Positions 31,117 to 44,047 of a stretch of 64,000 nt of DNA are shown here, one piece after another. The stretch is from positions 761,501-825,500 of the forward strand of contig CAUEEP010000923.1 of the NCBI GenBank assembly GCA_958450365.1. The letters are read 5' to 3'. The notes under the pieces are model-generated. The model saw only the letters and a list, made by a program, of their open reading frames with translations. It searched no databases and was not told the origin of the DNA. Within the stretch, counting starts at the first letter, position 1, and each line of letters starts with the position of its first letter. Origin of the DNA: Mesorhabditis belari (taxonomy: Eukaryota > Nematoda > Chromadorea > Rhabditida > Rhabditidae). A program made the translations under genes and the position numbers.

Positions 31117-34100
31117 CTATAGTTCTTTTACCTCTCTCTGATTCCCGCTGCTCAACTCGGCTTCAATGGGTTCATCAAGGAGTGACATGCTTTTCTCGTT
31201 TCCCATCATGAAACCGTAGCAAGCAGCGCGATTCTTGTCGGAGGATTTGAGCAATGTGACTGCGTCCTGAAAAGTGAAATTGCTATTGGGTCAAGTTTCA
31301 AGTCAAAAAAAAAAGAAGTCAACCACTTTAAACTCACTTCAATTGTTTCAGGAAGTGGTAATCCATTCGTTTCTGGCAGTAACATCACCAAAACCCCAGC
31401 AACAAGCGAAAAGATTGCAAAGATCATCATCGGCACAATCGGCAAAGTCACATCGGATAGCATGGCGATGTAGGATGAGACTCCAGCACCAAAGCGAGCA
31501 ATCTAAAACAAGATCAAATAGCTAATTAGAGAGCTTACAAATCTATTACTGTACTATAGCCAAGATTTTTTATTCTTCTAAACAAAATAACGTAACCGTA
31601 AGCCACTCACCATCGAGCTGAAGCCAACCGCCGAATTCCTCACGATCGTCGGGTAAAGCTCGGATGAGAAAATGTAGAGAATGTTGAAAGCTCCCTAAAA
31701 TTTCAAGATTAACTACTTTCCATTAAATTGTTTCCCCACTTGAACACAAATTTTGCCCATCATCATGAAGAGCAAAGCCACCATGTAGGTTTTTCCTTGT
31801 ACAGCCAAGAGGGCGATGATCAGACATAAGCCAGCACAAACGAGCGTCACCATTTGGGCTCTAAAATGGATTGTTAAGGTAAAAAAAAAAAGAAAAAGGG
31901 GTTCTATTTTATCATCTTGTGTTGTGCCAAAGTTAGCCAAAAACCTAGGGCTACCCTTGGCCGGTCTGGACCTGATCCGGGTTACCTTGAAGGATTTGAT
32001 CCAGTCTAGGCTATCACGAACAACCTAGACCTGAACCTGATTCAGGCTATCTTAACCGACCTGGATCCAGTTCGGGCTATCGTAGAAAGCTAGGCTATCG
32101 TAGTAAGCTAGGCTTAGCCTAGAGTGTGTTTGTTACGAGTAATTATTTGAGTCAAAATTTGTATGAGCAATTTTTACTCGATTAATCGACGTTTTTGGTC
32201 GAATAACTACGAGTAATCCTCTTAACACGTCGAATAAATTGAATATCTTCATATTTGAACGGAATTTGCCACCAAATCAGCTAAACAGTTGAATATCTTT
32301 AAAAGAAGTCGTATATAAGGGAGCGCTCGCAATTTTTTCGCTAAGAGTACGGTAATTTTCCCCAAGTATGCATTTTAAAAAACTCATTGCTGGCGAGGAA
32401 CACACTCTAATTAAGTCTAGAATGTCAAAAATGCGACCTGGCTCTAGGCTGACATCTAATTGTAAGAAGACCGGGAACCTGATCGAACCCAGAAAATTTC
32501 TGCTTATCTTTTCAGCATTTCAAGTAAATCTTTTTGCTAATTTTTGTTTATTGTTTATGTTTATTTCTTTACTTTACTCATCGCTCATTTGCTCACCTTT
32601 TTCTTCCAAATTTCATCAGATATACACAAGAGATGAGCGTCGGCAGCTCAATGGCACCAGCGATTGCGTTGTTGAAGAAGAAATTCCCCGAAAACAGCAC
32701 TCGACCCGGGGCAGATTGATCGGAAAGAGCTAAAAAGAAAAATTTTTTTAGTAAACTATCTTTTTACTCACCAATCACAATCCCATAGTAAACGAGCGCA
32801 GTGGCCATGAAAACGATGCAAAGGATCAAGCTGCGGAAACGAAGTTCGCGGATCTGAAAATTAGCTTAGCTTTAGTCTATTGCTTGATTACTTACTGTAG
32901 CTATTCTAGAATACTTACAATTAGTTATTATAGTATTTTTAACTTATCAAGTGCGCTTTTTCTTGTTGTACCGTTAGATCTAGCTGACCTAAGCTTGCAA
33001 TTCTTAAAATTAAGTTTATCCATTGTATCTAGAACCATATGCTAAACTATCGTACTACCAAAATCAGGGAAAATTTGTAAACTTCAATTAATCACAATTA
33101 TCTTTTCATATAAATCTTCATCTTCATCTTTTTTGATTACTAAATAATTAATAAACTCCTTTGAGATGATAATTATAAGATTTTTGGATTCAAGGCAACA
33201 CTTGAGCATCAAAAAAAATGAGCAGGAGTAATTATAGATTATTTCTTTCCAATACCTTGAACAAATGCCACAATGTGACTTTTCCGTTCTGCGCGCGCAC
33301 CCATTTGCTCGTTTCCCGGTGTCGAACTAGCTCCAAGTCGGACGGCAAACTGCCCTTGTTAGCGCGGCACAAATTGAATGGAAATGGTGGTTCGCTAAAA
33401 GTTGTTGATTGATTGTTGACTCGCTAAAAGTTGATTATTTGTTGATTTAGTTTGAGATTTGTTATTATTTGGTGCTTTTTTTGACTCACCGACAAGCCTT
33501 TCTGATCACTTCTTCCGCTTCGGCGACCCGATTTGAAACGATCAACCATCGGGGACTTTCTGGGATCGTGCAAATGATCAAAACAGCGCAAAAGTGCAAT
33601 CCAGCGGCTATCGTCTAAATTTGGATGAATTGCTCGAGTTGAACTGCATAGATGCTAAAGTTAAGCTGTTGAACTACAAGATGCTAAATTAAGCTGTTGA
33701 GCTACATAGATGCTAAAATTAAGCTGTTGAACTGAATAGATGCTAAATTTAAGCTGTTGAGCTACATAGATGCTAAAATTAAGCTGTTGAACTACATAGA
33801 TGCTAAATTTAAGCTGTTGAACTGCATAGATGCTAAATTTAAGCTGTTAAACTGAATAGACGCTAAAATTAAGCTGTTGAACTGAACGAGTTGTCTAAAT
33901 TGTTTAATTAATCCGGCGATTATGGTAAAAATTGGATAAGTTACACTGAATGAATGTAAAAGCGAAAAGTTGTCAAAGAACGCACCTGAATCGTTTTCCA
34001 ACTTTTGCAAAAATACGCCAATAGCGCTAGTAGAGCATAGCCGACAGCCCAAGGCGCTTGCAGCAGAGACCCGATCATCGCTCTGTACTTGACACCGGTG

Positions 34101-37100
34101 ATTTCCATACCTAAAATATAGTAGATAGACATTATAATATATAACTTTATTTGTTTGTTTTTTTTATGTCTTTGGGTCGTTGTTTCTAACTATTAAAATA
34201 AAATCAAATAAGTTTTAAACTTTAAAAAAAACTCACACAAGATATAAGCAGCAAGGTCGGCGGCTTCGTTGCATACGGCACTGCAGAATCTGGAACAAAA
34301 GGGAAATTAAATTGCTTGTAAAAAGTTACAAAACGTTATATACCAAACTTTCTGTGCTTAATCTTTTATCTATTGAAAAAGATAGGTTTTCTTAGTTAAA
34401 TTGACTAAACCGCAGCATTGAGTCGTCGCCCTTTTTGACTACCTGACTTCAAAAATAATCTCGCAAAAAATCCAGAATCCAGAAAATAAGCCATTTTAAA
34501 CGGTTTTATATTTTTTTTAAAAAATAATTGGCTTTTTAAAAAAAAAAAAAGGTTTTTTTTTTTGTTTTTTTGGGGTTAAAAAAGTACAAAAATTAATGAA
34601 AAGATTTTCTGCTAACAAGTCTAGCAATTTAGCAATCTAGGCTTGTAATCGTTAACAAGTCTAATTATTAAAAGTCCGTCTAGGCCAGTCCAATCAAGTT
34701 AAATCCCCAGTAGTCAGGTCCAGGACTCTGGTGACCTGACCCAGGAGTGTACAGCCTAGGCCAGAACTTGTCTTGGCCTGAAGTTGACTTTAGAACAAAC
34801 TTGGGTATTACAACCTCTCCTCAAACGCACCTGATAAAAAGAAACATAGGAAAATAGGTAGTATATGGCAAGAAGACCCCGAAAAGCGATGACAGGATTC
34901 CAAAGCCGATCACTGTCGGTTTGCGGCCAAAACTGAATCGGATTTTTGGATTGTTTTGTAGATAGTTCACACACCTGTCACTTGCGAACCCGCCTAACAA
35001 GCACCCAACCAAGTAACCGAATGAATAGAAAAGATGTGCATGACCACGCATCAAATTGTCATCGCAGACGAGATTCCAATCGGTGACGATCGTTTCTTCC
35101 ATCACCTGGAAATGATTGGAGTTGCATGGGAATGTTCGAATGGGCCTTAATGTTAGAGCAAGGCAAGGTCAAAGTTCGGTCAAAAACTGGGCCCAGGTCT
35201 AGCTTTTGGCGGACCCAGGGGATGGGTAAATTCAGGCCAAAAGCCAGGCCAGGGTCTGAGAATTGAATTGACTTTGGGTTTTGCATATGATAGCTTTTCC
35301 CAATGAAAAGGCCCAGAATTTCCGAGAAGAACCTTCATTCCTTCACCTGGCAATGGCCATCTGACGCAAAGTATAGCTAACTTCAAGTCCCAGCGTTCAA
35401 ACTAGTGCTGTTCTTGGCACAAGTCTTGCTTGATAAACTTGAAGTAAACGTGAAGTGACTTTATGTCCATAAAGCCGATAGTGTCAATTTTGGCCTAGCC
35501 TCTAGAACTCACATCCTTTTTGTACTCCCAATTCGTGCATTTTGTCATGATCGCCGGCTCACCGTCAACCGCTTTGATTGCATCCTAAATAATAAACTAA
35601 TTACCCAGCTAACTCCATTTACCTCTAGTGTCATTTTGCGGAGTTGCTCGAAACGATTTTGTCCTCGATCAAAGTAGTGACACTAAAATTGTTGGATGCT
35701 CGCTTTCAGAATTCAACCAACCTGATCATGATACAAATTGCTATCTCGTTGACTTTTCGTCGTTCGCGGAAAGATAATCGTTGTGTTCATCGCATCCTCG
35801 AGGGTCCATAAATAGTCGACGTCAGTGCTGTTGTGAAATCCTGGTACCTGAAACTGATTGTTTAGCAAAGCTAGGGTTATTCTTCCAAAAACTGTTTCAT
35901 ATCCATTTATGTAGTACAAAACAAAACACAAGAGATCCAGGTCAAAAGCCTGTCTCAGTTTATAGTTTATAGCAAATTTCATCAGAAAGTTTATAGCAGT
36001 TTATAGCATAGTTTATAGTTTATCAAACAAGCCTTTCACATAATATTCTCAACAAAATCTCACCTGACACCAGTGCTCGGGATTGTACATCATATAAACC
36101 ACATTCAAATTGAACATCGCGTGTGGGATTTGCTGCATTGAGATCAAAACATACACCCAGATTTGCCACCAAGAACACCCGCCAATGATATTTAGCACAC
36201 CTAAATTATGCTTAGGTTTGATTCTGATAAAATGACCTTCAAAACCTGACCTTCGAAATCGACCGGATCTGTGAAATGTCGTTGTCGCTTCGGTCGATAT
36301 CGCTCTTGCATTTTCTGATGTTGCTCTCGAATTTCGCGGGTTGAGAACGAGGTTTTGTGGCCGCCTTGTCTAAATGAGAATGGGGTTTATTCTAATAAAT
36401 CAATAGTTACCTTGTCGCAACAGTGGCACAACTGATTTCCGACAAACACATCGAGTGTTTGGGAGTGTTGTTGATGAAAAGCACATCGCTTTCCTTTGAC
36501 GGATCATCATCGGTTTGCCCTTCGCCGCCAATCGAAGCAATTCCCGAGTCACCGCCAGCAGCATTGCCACGTCGAAAAGGCAACTGCAATTTTTGCTCTA
36601 GTTTAGCTATTCTTTTAGACTTTCAAAGTGTCCCCTTCTAGTTGAATATCTTTTAATTTTCTGAGAAAATTCAAACAAATCGGGGAGCTACGAAGCCCGC
36701 TTCTTTTTTCTGCGTAGATTTTTCGTAGTTGCCCGTTTTGTTTGAAATTCCCGACAAAACTAGAAGGATATTCAGCTAAGTGGGTAAAGGGGACACTTTG
36801 AAAGTAAATTCTTATTTTATTAATAGCTCTACTCTTGTTTTCCTAAAGCTCAATTTCCGAGACTTTTGCCTAAGCTGATCAAGAATTTACTTTCAAAGTG
36901 TCCCCCTTACCCGCTCAGCTGAATATCTTTCCTGTTTAAAAGACATTTTGCTTTACGTTTTTTATTTATATAGTTGATTAAACAATTCTCTACCTAGAAG
37001 CACTAAATATTCGTTCTTCTTCACTTTTCGAGCTTAAAATGAGCTTTCAAAGTTAAAAAAGGCAGCTTTTTTTTGTTAAATATGAAAGAGTCATATAGCA

Positions 37101-40100
37101 ATTTTTACTCTCGTCTCGAGATAGGATTTCAGATCTAGAAAAACGTTATATTTCAGCACAGTGATGGTGGATTGGCCTGATCTTTATACCATTCGAAAGC
37201 TCAAAGTTGGCTTGATCTTTTGGTAAAAACAGTTTGTAAAAATAACCATTCTAAGCGTTTGTACAAGCGCTTGTAGTTTGTAGTGCCCATGTCTAATCTA
37301 GCCCTGGATTTGGCCGGTGCGACTCAAAAAATAGCCTGACTAAGCTAAACAACCAGTTCAAGCCTCAAGTTTAGCTCAAAATATGAAATCCTGTAAAAGA
37401 AAAAACGTACATTTGGCAGAAAAGATTCGCTGATCGCCGACGAGCGAAACATCGGCGTCATATCGCCAGCCAGTGCCGGTTCACTAAATGAATGAAGTAT
37501 TGCATTAGATGATTGACTTGTAATTTGCATTTATGAATAGTTTATGAAATACTGATATATATGTTGTGTCCGATTTAGATTTCCGTCCGATTTAGATTGA
37601 ATCTAAATCGGACGTCCGATTTAGATTGAACTTATCGCGGACGTCCGATTTAGATTACAGTCTATATAGGACGTCCGATTTAGATTACAGTCTATATCGG
37701 ACGTCCGATTTAGATTACAGTCTATATCGGACGTCCGATTTAGATTCAATCTAAATCTTATATGGATTGAACAATAATATAAACATGCTTAATATATGTT
37801 CTTAAGCGTTTTCTGTAGTTTTCTGCATTTTTCAAAGGTCTTTTATTGACTACAGTCTATATCGGACGTCCGATACAGATCGAACAATAATAAACGTGCT
37901 TAACATATGTTCTTTGAAAATTTCTTTGAAAAGCGCAGAAAATTGCAAAAAAACGCTTAAGAACATATATTAAGCACGTTTATTATTGTTCGATCTGTAT
38001 CGGACGTCCGATATAGACTGTAATCTAAATCGGACGTCCGCGATAAGTTCAATCTAAATCGGACACAACATATATATGTCGTAGCCGCTAACGAAATTCA
38101 GCCGCTAACGAATCATTCGTTAACGGCTAGCCGCTGACGAATCATTCGTTAACGGCTAGCCGCTGACGAATCATTCGTTAACGGCTAGCCGCTGACGAAT
38201 CATTCGTTAACGGCTAGCCGCTGACGAATCATTCGTAATCGGCTAGCCGATTACGAATGAAATTTTTTTGCTAGCCGTGCACGATTTGTAATCGGCTTCT
38301 GCGAACATGGCTCAATTCAAATTAGTCTTTGATTTCAAACTATTTATGCAAAACGCAAATCAGCAAACTAATCACAACGAGTGAAATAAAATTTATAACA
38401 TTTAACATTTATAACATTGTTGTTATGACATTGTTGTCAATATGTTCACAATTTCATCGTATTTTTTCGTCGTTAGTATATGCGTTCGCTTTTTCAGAAT
38501 TTGATACGCGTTCGCAACATATTGACATATTGACCGCAACATATTGACCCAATTTCAGAATGGCTTATTGACGCTGATGTCAAGCGGTTGTAGAAATCGA
38601 GTTAGCCCTCCTGGAATCACAGCCAGCTTCGAGTGTTGCTGAATTTCAGCCTTGACATTATCGGTTAAGTGACAGCGAGCTGAGTCCAACACGAGCACTG
38701 ATTCTTCGGATTTGGCCACCGGATTTGCTCTTCGCAACCAAATTTCATCGATCCACTCCTTGATCAAGTCCGAATTCATCCACCCTGTCGGATTAGCTTT
38801 GATGATCACACCGGGAAAAATTCCTTTAGGAAGAGTCTTGCGCTTGAAAATGAGCATCGGTGAATCGCCTCTCCAGAACCCATGCCTTCAGATCTTTCTC
38901 CACATCCGGCCATTTTGCCCTCAATCCTCGGAAAGCTCGATTATTTTTTGGTGAAGTCATCAGTGCCGGCTCAGCTTGTTTCCAGCGGTAAATCATCTGT
39001 TCGGCGACTTCAAATTCGATCGCAGCCGCGTTCGTTCCAAATTTTCTCGCAAATTTGACCGCTTCGAGCTTCGTTTCGGCGGTGTACGACTTTCTCCTCA
39101 TCGTATCTAAAATGAAAAAAAAAGTTAGTAAAATAAAAAATGAAAAAAAAACAAAAAAACAATAAAAATTAAAGAAAGAAGAAAATTTTCCATCAGAGCC
39201 CTTTAAATGTAAATTACAGAAATTATACTCGCGACTTTAGGGTACAAAGATTTCGTACACATCTAGTGAAAAAATTTCATTCGTAATCGGCTAGCCGTTA
39301 ACGAATCATTCGTAAACGGCTGAATTTCGTTAGCGGCTACGACATATATATAGCTTTAGAAAATTGAGAAAGGAACGATTTTTGAAAAATGAAACCTGTA
39401 AATGAGGGGGCAATTGGCGAAGTTCGCCCCGGGAAGGGGGCTCGCGCTACGCTGTGGCTCCTCCACGGTTAACTAAAAAAAATTTTTGGTTGATTGATCA
39501 TTCAAAATTTAGAGTTTGTTTATAAAATTCAATATAGAACAGATGTTTGCTTCGTTTATTTTGACAGGATTTTCAATAAGACCTTCCGCCATTAGGTTTT
39601 TCGGCGACAGCTGATAAGAAAACGTGTACCCGCTCGCTTTTCATAAGCTAAATAAGTAACACCGGAGTGCAGTTTAGGGATCACTGATTGTTGGCATTAG
39701 ACTTCATAGGGCTGGAAAATGACTCAAAAATACCACATGAGCTAACAGATTTTTGAGTCATTTTCTAGACCTATAGCACTTCATTGAAAGCTTTTATGCA
39801 GAAAAGAAATTTTAAAAAGGGCTGCTACGCAGGAGTACGCGATCATACTCTTTACCCGGTCTTCTATTCGAAGAAATACGGTATTTTTCTGCAAAATAAC
39901 ATTAAAACGAGTTTAGCTTAGCTATGATATTTTTTCAAATTCCAAAAATTTACCGATTCTTCATCGGCTTGTTGAGTCGTATTTCTCGAGTCGCGTCCTC
40001 CATTCACCGACGAGGTTCTCGACTCGCGCCTCTCTGGCTCAATTGATACCTGATCGGCCATTTCGTGATCACTCTAAACAAGCAAAATTCAGCAGAAAGA

Positions 40101-40334
40101 AATGTTTTTCTTTAATAAATTTCTATAGTAATAGTTTCTATAGTAATTACTAGCAATAATGCAATAAATTTCTTACGATTAGCTTACGATTCTTACGATT
40201 TCTTACGATTCTTACGAATAAATTTCTTACGAATTTCTTACATGCGCAAATCCAAAGTTCGGCCGATCGCCTTGAGGAGATTTCGGAGTCAAGAGGCACT
40301 TTTTCTCGCTATCCTCGTTTGACGATGAAGACAT
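31117..40334 (-). CDS. SLC22-type organic ion transporter with long N-terminal extension
   Basis: Twenty-one exons: 40242-40334, 39954-40073, 37411-37483, 36411-36583, 36251-36369, 36064-36200, 35722-35847, 35623-35682, 35513-35584, 34975-35105, 34831-34932, 34237-34288, 33986-34110, 33490-33614, 33256-33394, 32772-32853, 32597-32729, 31740-31860, 31611-31694, 31338-31502 and 31117-31266, about 790 residues. Family marks are the extracellular Cys-rich loop before VTDWNLVC, the [11 protein letters not shown] loop, [15 protein letters not shown] and [11 protein letters not shown]. These identify a major-facilitator carrier of the SLC22 class, acting at the plasma membrane. The first 200 or so residues are Ser/Arg/Glu rich and lack membrane segments. 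All junctions keep phase except 39954-to-37483, which is off by one, so an exon or altered boundary there is missing from the model. Confidence 0.9.
33636..33892. repeat. 30-bp minisatellite in an SLC22 intron
   Basis: About eight copies of TAAGCTGTTGAACTACATAG plus ATGCTAAAAT lie between exons 33490-33614 and 33986-34110. The frames with [10 protein letters not shown] are artefacts. Confidence 0.9.
34320..34830. repeat. Intronic relative of the 30249-31077 element
   Basis: The left part (about 34335-34470) matches 30478-30605 (CTTTTATCTATTGA, CTACCTGACTTCAAAAATAA). The right part (34615-34800) matches 30770-30945 and, inverted, 15640-15870. It adjoins the donor of SLC22 exon 34831-34932, so this is the likely source junction for the fragment seen in the V-ATPase intron. 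Confidence 0.8.
36625..36935. repeat. Inverted and direct copies of a CTTTCAAAGTGTCCCC motif
   Basis: The tract CTTTCAAAGTGTCCCC with GAATATCTTT nearby occurs at about 36629, inverted at about 36785, and again at about 36890. It is in the SLC22 intron between exons 36411-36583 and 37411-37483. Confidence 0.7.
37555..38077. mobile_element. Long inverted-repeat element with GTCCGATTTAGATT subrepeats
   Basis: It begins ATATGTTGTGTCCGATTTAG and ends in its complement CTAAATCGGACACAACATAT. The arms consist of repeated CGGACGTCCGATTTAGATTA units. The centre has a second inverted pair (AACATATGTTCTT). It lies in the SLC22 intron, directly beside the Tigger-like element. Confidence 0.85.
38078..39343 (-). 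mobile_element. Tigger/pogo-like element with tandem subterminal repeats
   Basis: Ends are GTCGTAGCCGCTAACGAAAT and ATTTCGTTAGCGGCTACGAC. The left end contains four to five copies of a 29-bp unit, GCTGACGAATCATTCGTTAA plus CGGCTAGCC. The right end has about two degenerate units. It lies in the SLC22 intron between exons 37411-37483 and 39954-40073. Confidence 0.85.
38550..39101 (-). pseudogene. Tigger/pogo-like transposase remnant, internally deleted
   Basis: The start at 39101 reads [20 protein letters not shown], a CENP-B/psq-type DNA-binding helix, then [10 protein letters not shown]. After residue 91 the frame changes. The rest from 38857 holds the DDE part with [17 protein letters not shown] and [20 protein letters not shown]. 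The block carrying the first catalytic Asp is missing between them. This indicates an internally deleted copy. Confidence 0.85.
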
Positions 40335-41700
40335 TACGTTGAGAGAGATTTTGATGATACTCTCATCTAAATAAAAACTAATTTAAGAACTTAATTAAAT
40401 ATATCTGCTAAGTTGGACACGTCTTTGATCCTTTTATAAGTTGTTCTTTAACTTTAACTGCACTTTTTCACCTGATACTGTGTTTCCTGGTGATTATTAT
40501 TATTTATATTAACCCAAAATACCATCCTTCGCAAGTAATATAGACTTTAGTCGTCAAACGTCAAAAGTTAAACATCAAACGTCAAAAGTACGAAGCTGTC
40601 TTTTAAACAGGATCAGCTTAGGCAAAAGTTGAAGCGCTTACCAAGATTTGATTTTTGATTGATCGACTACTGCACATCATAGTTGAACAGCAAAAATCTC
40701 ATCGTTCACACCTCAGTGAACTGAAAAGGACAATAAATTGATTGTACTGTTGTGAGAAGCAATGATAGATGATAGAAATCAGAAAAAGGATAAATTGCCT
40801 ACCTTGAGTAAGCTCAAAATATAAAAGTCTTTCAAAAACTTCAAAATTAAACTTGTACTCTTTATCAAGAAAGCTTAAACTCTTTTTGTGGAGCCAAAAT
40901 GACCAGCAGGGCCGTAACAAAACAAGTACACCTCTAGACAAAAAGGCGCCTTTGAAAGACCTCGATGTGCATTGTATAATTGTGTAGTTGAGGCGAATGA
41001 GAGAGAGAAATAGTCTTAGCACATGTCGCTTTGCTTTACCCCTTTTGAAGCGCAAGAAGAACACCTGATACAGTAATCGGAATCTACTTCAGGGAAAACG
41101 AAAAGACGCGTTTTGTTCTGAAAATATCGAGAGACAATATTTTGAGATGAACAGAAACGATTCCTAAGCCTGAGAATTTTAACGCAAGTAGCCAATTCAA
41201 TAGCAAACCCAATTTTACACTTTTTATTTTGACTCTAAACCATTTCTCATGCTTATCGCACTTGCTATAAGCTGTCGATTGCTTATCGCACTTGCTATAA
41301 GCTGTCGATTGCTTATCGCACTTGTTATAAGCTGTCGATAATGTCAAGTGCGATAAGCTGTCGCTTATCGCACTTGCTTAGTCACTTTATTACAAAACGT
41401 TTGTTAAAACAAAATTCTTTTGCAAAAAAAGTTAAGAAAAATACGCTTTAGTCAACAGGGAAAAGACACGAATCTTGTGCAGATAGTTGAAGAAAAGAGA
41501 AACTCACTAGTGTGTTAAGATTGTCGATGAGAAGATCCTTCAAGAATGCATTGAGAAGTTTCGGCATCTTTGTTGCTCGCTAGAAAACAAGGGGAGACGT
41601 ACAGGGTGCGAGATACACTACTGGACAATCACACAATCCACTACACCAAAACTATCGCTGAACAAGTCTCTTTCACTATCGATATAGTGAAAGATTTCAG
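40335..41700. other. Upstream region of SLC22, with 30-bp minisatellite at about 41258-41375
   Basis: It contains the likely SLC22 promoter and 5' UTR. TGCTTATCGCACTTGCTATA plus AGCTGTCGAT repeats about three times at 41258-41345. A 121-residue minus-strand frame at 40699-41064 has no recognisable domain and is not called. Confidence 0.5.
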
Positions 41701-41869
41701 ATATATAGTGTTGCGCCTAATGCATCTTTTTGGCTTTCTAAGAAAATACATTAACCTAAGCTGAAAAACAACAATTAATTATAAAATCTATGATGTTTTT
41801 CATGGGTAAGAAAACGATTTTACGGATTGATTGAATCTTTCGGTGCTTTAACTAGCTAGAACTCAACCA

Positions 41870-42466
41870 TTCAACTTTTTTTAGCGAACAATTGTTAAAG
41901 AAAAGTCGCTTTATGCAGAATTTTTGAAGATCAAATATCGATGTTCGATGACGAGACGCCGAATTACAGCAATTGATCAAAAAAAAAGCCCTTTGAGTTT
42001 GATCTTTTGGACTCGCTTCAGCTATTTGAGCAATCATAGACCGAAGTGGAAGCTGAGGCGTTTTGTTTTCAAATTGTTTTCGCAAGGCAGGTTTTAAAAA
42101 AATGATGACGACCACAGCAACACCAATAATGAAGATGAAGATGTGAAAAGATTTTTGGAGGATTTCTGGAAGAGGTTGACCATCACTGACGGTATTGAGG
42201 AGTCTATGAATGTCATGAATTTCGCTTTGGTTGATGAAAATGCTGTCACAGCAAGTTTAAGAATATTGGAAGAAATTACAGCTGATAAAAAAGTTCATGA
42301 TCACTCGGAAATGTCTTCGGAAAGCGACATCGACGAAGTACTTGAAGTGGAAGAGCCAATTTCACGGGCCTATCAATATTTTCAAATATTTCGAAATTAT
42401 CCAAGAAAGGATTCGAACAAAGAAGTTCTCCAAGCTTTAAATACCATTGATAACTTTTTTTTATAA
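41870..42466 (+). pseudogene. C-terminal part of the Tigger-like transposase
   Basis: Around 42071 one frame reads NCFRKAGFKK, the usual Tigger/jerky C-terminal motif. A 107-residue frame from 42143 (KRLTITDGIEESMNVM to YPRKDSNKEVLQAL) follows. It is on the opposite strand from the rest of the same transposase. Confidence 0.7.
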
Positions 42467-42515
42467 CCAGTCTGCTGTTAGCAGTAAACAGACAAATTTA
42501 ACTGCCTTTTGCTCG

Positions 42516-42660
42516 AGTGAAGCGATCAGCAAGCGATCAGCAAGCGATCAGCAAGCGATCAGCAAGCGATCAGCAAGCGATCAGCAAGCGATCAGCAAGC
42601 GATCAGCAAGCGATCAGCAAGCGATCAGCAAGCGATCAGCAAGCGATCAGCAAGCGATCA
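42516..42660. repeat. 11-bp minisatellite CAAGCGATCAG
   Basis: About thirteen almost identical copies. The uniformity suggests recent expansion. Frames with SKRSASDQQAI are artefacts. Confidence 0.95.
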
Positions 42661-43100
42661 GTTTTCCTTTGTACAGGGTGCCGCATATATTATTATATTG
42701 CTCGGCTAGGGTTGTCAAAGTCATTAAAAAAATGTTACGGTTTTTCTATTCAATGCAAAATTATGCGTAGATTTTATAATTTTATGATTAATTATTGTTT
42801 TTCAGCTTAGATTAATGTATTGGCTTAGAAAATGAAAGAAAAGAAAAAGATGCATTAAGCGCAACACTATAAATGCCGAACTCTGGATCTCGAAAGTCGT
42901 AAAGAGTAAATGATAAAGAAAGTGTGAGGGGAAGCTATCTAAAGTGCTTTAAATTTTCCTAATCTATAACAGACTTCTGAAAGCAAAAATTCTGCATAAA
43001 GCGACTTTTCTTTAACAATTGTTCGCTAAAAAAAGTTGAATGGTTGAGTTCTAGCTAGTTAAAGCACCGAAAGATTCAATCAATCCATAAAATCGTTTTC

Positions 43101-44047
43101 TTACCCATGAAAAACATCATCCCCATATCCATTAGCTGAATAGCTGCCGTTGTGTGTTGGGAGAAAGAATTGAAGAAGAATGTTAGAGAGCTCGATCTTT
43201 GGATGAGCCGGGCAGTTATCGAGGAAAAGCAAAGCCTTTCTCTTGTGCTTGAGCAATTTTGAATTCCATTTCTTTAGGTGTCCCTCAAATAATTCGCCCA
43301 TCATCCAAGCCTTTTAGTTGGCGTCGTAGAGTACCGGCAGTTTTGCATTTTTAAAGCACCAAAGTTTCTTTGATTTGCCGATCACGAGAAGAGGACATTT
43401 TTCTGATCCATCCATATTTGATCCAACAAGAACAATGATCCGTTCTTTACTCTTTTTGCCGCTTGTGCATTATTCTCCTCGGAAAGCAAACGTCTTTTTG
43501 GGAATGAGCTTCCAAAAGAGTCCTGTCCCATCGAGATTGAATACATCTTTTCGCTCGAATCCATCCAAGAGTTCTTGCAACACTTCATCTTTGCATTTCT
43601 TAACGTCATCGTAGCTAATATCGGCGGCTTCTCCTTACAATGTTCGAAAAGCAATCCCGTGTCTTTGGTTGAACTTTTCTAGCCATCTGTTACTTGCATG
43701 AAAATCCTCGATTCCCATTACATTTGCGACTTCTAATGCTTTCTTGGAAACTAGACCCCATCAACACACTCGTTTTGACTCCGCACTTCTTTCAACCATT
43801 CGATCAGCGTCTTCTCAATGTCCTCATATTTTCCGCTCGACAATCGTGCTTTCTTCGACTGGGCTCCATCATTAGTCACTTGTAAGATTGCGTCCCTCTG
43901 ATTGATGATCCCTTTCACTGTTGTACGAGGTACTCCAACAATTCGCGCAACTTCAGAAGATCCTTTTGAAGTTGAAAGATCCAAAAGTTGCTTCTTCAAA
44001 TTGAAATCGATCCTCCGCCATTTTTGCTTCTCATAACCATGATCCAT
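43101..44047 (-). pseudogene. N-terminal and DDE part of the Tigger-like transposase
   Basis: The start at 44047 gives MDHGYEKQKWRRIDFNLKKQ, then the helix region SEVARIVGVPRTTVKGI. A later frame has VFNLDGTGLFWKLIPKKTF with the first catalytic Asp. The part from 43304 has KALLFLDNCPAHPKIELSN with the second. Frameshifts separate the parts, and the C-terminus is missing on this strand. Confidence 0.85.

Noticed and set aside
40699..41064. 121-codon minus-strand frame
   Set aside because: No recognisable domain, no splice partners, and AT-rich sequence with Phe/Leu runs typical of chance frames.
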